This document shows positions 34,718-39,364 of a DNA stretch of 39,364 nt, piece after piece. Numbering within the stretch: the first letter of the stretch is position 1; each line of letters starts with the position of its first letter. Source of the stretch: an uncultured Allomuricauda sp. (GTDB taxonomy: Bacteria > Bacteroidota > Bacteroidia > Flavobacteriales > Flavobacteriaceae); assembly GCA_937899065.1 (NCBI GenBank), contig CALBPG010000180.1, positions 1 through 39,364 of the forward strand. Reading direction: 5' to 3'. The position numbers and the translations under genes were made by a program. The notes under the pieces are model-generated. The model had not been told where the DNA came from, did not search any database, and saw only the letters and a program-made list of their open reading frames with translations.

Positions 34718-35191
34718 ATGGAGTATGTAGAAATCGAACGAAAGTTTTTAGTGAATTCGGAAGCCTTTAAAACCGATTTTGAAAGTAAACGCCGAATTAC
34801 CCAAGGCTTTCTCAATACCGACCCTGAACGAACGATACGAGTTCGTATTATGGGCGAAAAGGCTTTTTTGACGATAAAAGGCGCTTCCTCCGAAGATGGG
34901 TTGTCCCGCTTTGAATGGGAAACTGAAATCCCCATAACGGATGCTGAAAAACTGCTTCCGCTATGTGGTTCTGAATACATTGATAAATACCGCTATTGGG
35001 TTCGTTGCGGGAAGCATTTGTTCGAGGTAGATGAGTTTTTGGGAAACAACCAGGGTCTTATTGTTGCAGAGTTGGAATTGATCCATGCCGACGAGGCGTT
35101 TGAAAAACCAGATTGGCTTGGCGAAGAAGTAACGGGCCAACCAAAATATTATAATGCGATGCTAGTGCAACATCCGTTCATAAATTGGTAA
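34718..35191 (+). CDS. CYTH domain-containing protein (triphosphate tunnel enzyme)
   Basis: A 157-aa CYTH-fold protein. The signature E-I-E-R-K-F-L-V opens the protein (MEYVEIERKFLV), with the tunnel residues visible as RTIRVRIMGEKAFLTIKG and VAELELIHAD. Members hydrolyse inorganic triphosphate or related polyphosphates; the exact substrate is not readable. The ATG at 34718 is the only start giving the family N-terminus. Divergent from dinB, 46 bp between starts. Confidence 0.9.
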   Translation: MEYVEIERKFLVNSEAFKTDFESKRRITQGFLNTDPERTIRVRIMGEKAFLTIKGASSEDGLSRFEWETEIPITDAEKLLPLCGSEYIDKYRYWVRCGKHLFEVDEFLGNNQGLIVAELELIHADEAFEKPDWLGEEVTGQPKYYNAMLVQHPFINW

Positions 35192-35291
35192 TTTTGTAAG
35201 GCACACCTTTCAAGAATCCAGACCAAACCATCCGACGCTACAAGTATACCTTGTTTTACAACATTAAATTCCATGTTTGATGTGTCACAAA

Positions 35292-35299
35292 TATATTTG
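35292..35299 (+). promoter_or_regulatory. -7 box of the TSP3/PA14 protein
   Basis: TATATTTG, an exact TAnnTTTG match, 42 bp before the start at 35342. No good -33 element. Confidence 0.4.
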
Positions 35300-35341
35300 G
35301 ATAAATGGTACATCCTTAAAAACCAAAGAAAGACGAATACA

Positions 35342-37519
35342 ATGAAACGTTGGAGCATTCCCCCAATCCACCTCATTTTTCTTTTTCTTTCGCTCTTTTT
35401 GTGTCAAGAAACCTTTTCACAAGATAGCGACAATGACACCGTTCCCGATGTTACGGATATCGATGACGATAACGACGGTATCCTCGATGAAGATGAAATT
35501 TTGGGGTGCACGGGAAGTTTGACCTACGCCTTCTACGACCTTTCTCCAACTGGTAATACTGTTGATAATATTCCCACCACGGGCGAATTGGCAACCGGAA
35601 CCGTGACAGATTTTGACATTGATGCGCTTCAAGCGTTGGTAGACCCAGGAGATACGGATACTTTTTCCATTCGCTACACGGGAAGCATTATCATCGCGAC
35701 AGATGACACCTACACCTTTTATACCACTTCTGATGATGGAAGCAAACTCTATGTGAACGGTGTTGAGGTTGTCGATAACGATGGCGCACACGCGAGTCAA
35801 GAGCGTAGCGGAAGTATTTTTCTGGCAGCAGGTAATTATTCGTTCACTGTGGAGTTCTTTGAACGAAATGGTCAGGAAAATTTGTCTGTAGCCTACGAAA
35901 GTTCAACAATTGCCAAATCAGATATTGCTTTCTCCATTTTGGCCTTGGCGACCATTTGTGATTTTGATGGTGATGGTTTGACTAACGATTTGGATTTGGA
36001 TTCCGATAACGATGGAATCCCAGACAATGTAGAAGCACAATCCACTTTCGGATATATTCCCCCTTCTTTGGTCGATTCCGATGGGAATGGTTTGGATGAT
36101 GCTTATGAGTCGGTTCCTGGTGCAGGTGAAGGAATTGCACCAATCAATACAAGTAGCGGTTCAGGTTTTGATTTCAATAATTTGGATTCAGATGGTGATG
36201 GTTTGTTGGATGAAGCTGAAGCTGGTCTGACCCTGACAGGGACAGATTCTGACGGGGATGGTTTGGATAATGCCGTGGATACTACCAATGGTACCTTGCC
36301 TGGAGGACTCCCAAATTATGATGACGCCAATGGAACCATAAACACCCCTTCCAGTTTGCCTAATGTGCAAAATCCTTTGGTGGCTGAGGTAGATTATCGA
36401 GATGCTTCCTTGGATTCAGATATGGATAATGTGATTGATTCGGTAGATGTGGATGATGACAACGACGGAATCTTGGATGTCGATGAAACCGATTGCAATG
36501 GAGAGATTTCCTATGAGTTTTACGATTTGTCTCCTACTGGGAATTCCGTGGACAATATTCCAACCACAGGGGCCTTGGGCACTGGTACCTTTGCCAGTTT
36601 TGATGTAGACGCTTTACAAGCTTTGGTAGACCCTGGCGATTCGGACCGATACTCAATTCGTTATACGGGTTCTATTTTTATCGCAACGGCAGATACCTAT
36701 ACCTTTTTTACCTCTTCAGATGACGGAAGCAAACTTTATATCGATGGAATTGAGGTTGTAAACAACGATGGTGCCCATGGCGTGCGCGAACGTAACGGTA
36801 ATATCACCTTGAACTCTGGATTTCATACCATAAGGGTGGAGTTTTTTGAGCGAACTGGTGGAGATTTCTTATCAGTGAGTTATCAAAGCAGTACTATTAC
36901 AAAGACGCTACTTCCTTTTTCGATTCTTTTCCCTGACGGAAACGAATGTGATACCGATGGTGATGGCACAGTCAACCGTTTGGACACTGATAGTGATAAC
37001 GACAATTGTAACGATGCCAATGAGGCCTATGATTCCCTAACGGCGGATGCGGATGGCGATGGTATTTATGGCACAGGAACCCCTACCATCAATCCCGATG
37101 GTTCCGTAGCGGGTGCGCCATATACAACCCCTGTGGATACCAATACCAACGGTGCTTTTGATTTTCTGGAAGCCGGTTCGGGTGCTCCTAGCATTACTAC
37201 ACAACCTTCAGATATTTCTTCCTGTTTGGGATGTAGCGTTGCCTTCAGTGTTGTTGGAAGTGCCGACGCCTTTCAATGGCAACGATTTGATGGTTCCAAT
37301 TGGAATGATGTATCCAATACAAGTCCGTTTAGCGGAGCAAATACCGCCACCTTGACCGTAAATCCATTGGACAATAGTCTAAATGGGGCAAGGTTTCGGG
37401 TTATCTTAACCAACTCTGGGGTAATTTGCCCTGTACTTTCTGATGAAGCTATTTTATCCGTTTCCGGTGGAACGGTTATCACCAATAGGAGGATTACCTA
37501 TCGTGTGAATCGCAACTAG
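35342..37519 (+). CDS. Secreted protein with TSP3 repeats and two PA14-like domains
   Basis: A 725-aa exported protein. Signal peptide to about residue 27 (ends FSQ). Acidic calcium-binding stretches of TSP3 type at 28-52, 206-232, 245-310, 357-384 and 536-560 (D-x-D-x-D-G-x-x-D). Two closely related PA14-like domains at about 58-200 and 387-530, each with [10 protein letters not shown] / [17 protein letters not shown] and SSDDGSKLY, arose by duplication. Residues 617-708 form an Ig-like domain. The end, [15 protein letters not shown], is not a type 9 secretion signal I recognise. A cell-surface carbohydrate- or protein-binding role is likely. An upstream in-frame ATG at 35273 lacks a signal-like start. 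Confidence 0.82.
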   Translation: MKRWSIPPIHLIFLFLSLFLCQETFSQDSDNDTVPDVTDIDDDNDGILDEDEILGCTGSLTYAFYDLSPTGNTVDNIPTTGELATGTVTDFDIDALQALVDPGDTDTFSIRYTGSIIIATDDTYTFYTTSDDGSKLYVNGVEVVDNDGAHASQERSGSIFLAAGNYSFTVEFFERNGQENLSVAYESSTIAKSDIAFSILALATICDFDGDGLTNDLDLDSDNDGIPDNVEAQSTFGYIPPSLVDSDGNGLDDAYESVPGAGEGIAPINTSSGSGFDFNNLDSDGDGLLDEAEAGLTLTGTDSDGDGLDNAVDTTNGTLPGGLPNYDDANGTINTPSSLPNVQNPLVAEVDYRDASLDSDMDNVIDSVDVDDDNDGILDVDETDCNGEISYEFYDLSPTGNSVDNIPTTGALGTGTFASFDVDALQALVDPGDSDRYSIRYTGSIFIATADTYTFFTSSDDGSKLYIDGIEVVNNDGAHGVRERNGNITLNSGFHTIRVEFFERTGGDFLSVSYQSSTITKTLLPFSILFPDGNECDTDGDGTVNRLDTDSDNDNCNDANEAYDSLTADADGDGIYGTGTPTINPDGSVAGAPYTTPVDTNTNGAFDFLEAGSGAPSITTQPSDISSCLGCSVAFSVVGSADAFQWQRFDGSNWNDVSNTSPFSGANTATLTVNPLDNSLNGARFRVILTNSGVICPVLSDEAILSVSGGTVITNRRITYRVNRN

Positions 37520-37531
37520 TCCTCCAGTTGC

Positions 37532-38656
37532 TTAAATATGATTGGCAGTACTACCTTCCATTTTGGTTTTGGGCACTTTGTGAAATACCATTCTTTTTCT
37601 GAGCAGTTTTAGTAGCGGAAATACCAAACCGAATCCGATAAGGCTCCCACCGACAAAAAGAATATTGAAGTAGGAAGAAAATACCGTTTCTGCATTCAAT
37701 ACCCCCAAGATTAATAGGGTTGAAAAGGGAAAGGAAAGCGCCAAAAGAGACAGTGCAAAATCACTATTGAACGTCTTTTTTCCTTCGTTTTCCTCTAAAC
37801 GGTCTACTACAGCTATATGGGCGTATGGCCAAAAACTACATGCACTTAGGCCAAAAGCAAGCAGTAATAGGATACTTTCAGTAGACGGGATACCTGTGAG
37901 TGCCGCAAAAATCCATCCCAAAAGGAACACTACGCCTGCCCGAATGGAAAGCATGGAGAAAATTTGAAAAAACTGATTTCTTTTGATTTTCAGGCCTAAC
38001 CCTATAAAAAGCAACACCAAAGGCGTCATGATAAGGCTTAGTTTCTGGAGAATATCACTAAACAACACAGGTAAGGAATCCATCGTCAATCCGAAAGCCA
38101 ACAAAACCAATGCCACCGCGATAAAAACGTTGACCGGTTCCGAAATCAAGGCTTTTACTACTGAGCGCACGTTGTCACTGCCTTTCTGTTTTAAGGTCAT
38201 ACTGCGGTAATGCCAATTCATGGCGATAACGTACAATCCGACCAAAACGAAGATTTTGTTTCCCAAATCGGCCATTGCGACGTTGGCTAGTGCATTTTCA
38301 CCCAAAAACTCTAAAACAAAAGGGAAACAAGACAAACCTGGCGCTAACGAGGGAATCAAAAGATGGGCGGTTTTGAATTCGGGGGTGTCTTTTTGGAATC
38401 CCAGTAGGGGCAGAAAAAATGGGGTCGCTAAAAAGAGTACTACGTTGAGCATCAACGCCATAAGGGGCAAGAAAAGGAGGTTCCATTGAATTTGAACCCC
38501 CATTAGAGCAATAAAAATAGTAGAGGGCAGTGCCAAGTTCAGGATGATTTTTTTCAAACCTGTCCGCTCCGCCTTGGTTTTTATTTTTGTTTTAAGGAGT
38601 ACCCCAATTAGGATAAAACAAACAAAAGCAAGGGTTTTGTAAAAACTGGAATCCAT
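37532..38656 (-). CDS. AEC-type permease / auxin-efflux-carrier-like transporter
   Basis: A 374-aa membrane protein with about ten hydrophobic segments. The layout (YKTLAFVCFILIGVLLKTK, then KKIILNLALPSTIFIALMGV, and a charged central loop before the second half) fits the AEC/bile-acid-transporter superfamily, but I see no diagnostic motif. The substrate is unknown. It begins 6 bp after the aminotransferase stop, so the two genes are an operon; a link to amino-acid or organic-acid transport is inference. Confidence 0.7.
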   Translation of the reverse strand: MDSSFYKTLAFVCFILIGVLLKTKIKTKAERTGLKKIILNLALPSTIFIALMGVQIQWNLLFLPLMALMLNVVLFLATPFFLPLLGFQKDTPEFKTAHLLIPSLAPGLSCFPFVLEFLGENALANVAMADLGNKIFVLVGLYVIAMNWHYRSMTLKQKGSDNVRSVVKALISEPVNVFIAVALVLLAFGLTMDSLPVLFSDILQKLSLIMTPLVLLFIGLGLKIKRNQFFQIFSMLSIRAGVVFLLGWIFAALTGIPSTESILLLLAFGLSACSFWPYAHIAVVDRLEENEGKKTFNSDFALSLLALSFPFSTLLILGVLNAETVFSSYFNILFVGGSLIGFGLVFPLLKLLRKRMVFHKVPKTKMEGSTANHI

Positions 38657-38662
38657 AAGGAA

Positions 38663-39364
38663 TTATACCAAAACTTTGGCGAGGGCTTCACCGAATAGCT
38701 TCATTTCGTCCATAGTGCCCATACTAACACGGCACCAATCTTGATCCATAAATTGGAACGCCCTAACGCCCACTTTTAAATCTGTCATTTTTTCCAAAAA
38801 CTCCTGTCCACCAAGGTCAATCGGGAAAATAATAAAACTGGTATGTGAAGGCACATAGTCAATATTCATTTGGGTAAGGCGTTCATAAACATACTCCCGA
38901 CACTGCTGGTTGAGGATTCTGGATTTATCCAAAAATTCGGTATCATCCATGGCGGCGCTCGCTGCCAAAACAGAAGGATAGGAGATACCCATACCTCCGC
39001 GGGTGACTTCCCGAAGTTTTCCAAGGGTTGCTTCTTGACCAACGATGTATCCCACGCGTAGCCCAGCCATACCATGTATTTTGGAGAACGTTCTGGCGAT
39101 GATGAGGTCCTTGCCTTTGCTTATTAGACCAACCATACTGCGTTTAAGACCTTCTCCCAAAAAGGCAAGGTAGGCCTCATCCACAAACACGGGAACTTTT
39201 TCAGAAACACGAGAACAGAACTCTAATAATTCGTCATGGTCGGTAATCGTACCAGTAGGATTATTGGGGTTACAGATGTATACTAGTTTGGTTTCGGCAT
39301 CCACCGCTTCTTCCATGGCTTTTAGGTCATGCGACCAATCCTTTTTTAGGGGAACAGGTTTCCA
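38663..39364 (-). CDS. HisC-like aminotransferase (5' end cut by window)
   Basis: The C-terminal 233 codons of a class I/II PLP aminotransferase; the frame stays open to the window edge (reading WKPVPLKKDW there). Family motifs: YICNPNNPTGT, FVDEAYLAF with the ring-binding Asp, and RTFSKIHGMAGLRVGY with the PLP Lys, as in histidinol-phosphate aminotransferases. No other his genes are near, so a general aromatic or other amino-acid role is possible. Confidence 0.88.
   Translation of the reverse strand, partial: WKPVPLKKDWSHDLKAMEEAVDAETKLVYICNPNNPTGTITDHDELLEFCSRVSEKVPVFVDEAYLAFLGEGLKRSMVGLISKGKDLIIARTFSKIHGMAGLRVGYIVGQEATLGKLREVTRGGMGISYPSVLAASAAMDDTEFLDKSRILNQQCREYVYERLTQMNIDYVPSHTSFIIFPIDLGGQEFLEKMTDLKVGVRAFQFMDQDWCRVSMGTMDEMKLFGEALAKVLV

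Overview
The window looks like a chromosomal segment of a member of the Bacteroidota, most likely a marine Flavobacteriaceae (Muricauda/Maribacter-like; genus not resolvable by eye). Grounds: moderate-to-low GC, Bacteroidota-type promoters (TTTG, 19 bp, TAnnTTTG), an IPExxxVDY-family gene between rnc and pyk, a long PurF form, viroplasmin-RNase H, and outer-membrane/secreted proteins with thrombospondin type 3 calcium repeats. There are no IS elements, phage genes or CRISPR arrays. The content is mostly housekeeping, densely packed, with a few accessory patches.

Layout. 1-7.9 kb: recJ and an MFS transporter (+), lpxH (-), an operon of crotonase, a 37-aa membrane peptide and a DUF3592-like protein (-), MATE pump plus GNAT (-), and a tandem universal stress protein (+). 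7.9-11.5 kb: tRNA-Ala(GGC) with terminator, a gene-poor stretch, an AraC regulator, a leucine-rich-repeat lipoprotein and an SDR oxidoreductase. 11.5-20.1 kb (-): a RecBCD/AddAB-type helicase (AddA-like), kbl, an OmpA/TSP3 porin-like protein with a textbook promoter, and the AddB-like partner, which is split by a 2-nt frameshift. 20.2-21.4 kb: sodA (+), then three tandem small-RNA-like transcription units on the minus strand. 21.4-25.6 kb (-): purN, viroplasmin-RNase H, a PfkB sugar/nucleoside kinase and purF. 25.7-30.1 kb (+): acpP, fabF, rnc, an IPExxxVDY protein and pyk. 30.1-33.6 kb: a LOV-like PAS protein without the flavin cysteine, an AraC gene interrupted by one in-frame TAA, a small Cys/His-rich ORF, an AhpD-like protein, a cupredoxin and a TetR regulator. 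33.6-39.4 kb: dinB, a CYTH protein, a secreted TSP3/PA14 protein, an AEC-type permease and a HisC-like aminotransferase running off the window edge.

The most notable structure is the array at about 20.85-21.34 kb. A 39-nt block (one substitution among the three copies) is followed each time, on the minus strand, by a terminator-like hairpin whose sequence differs between copies but whose pairing is kept. Each block is preceded, at an identical 5-nt distance, by a Bacteroidota -7 box. I read this as three independently transcribed RNAs of about 75 nt downstream of purF and convergent to sodA. Their function and family are unknown to me. Two genes (addB-like, AraC) carry single lesions whose removal restores family-like sequence; these may be real inactivations or sequence errors.
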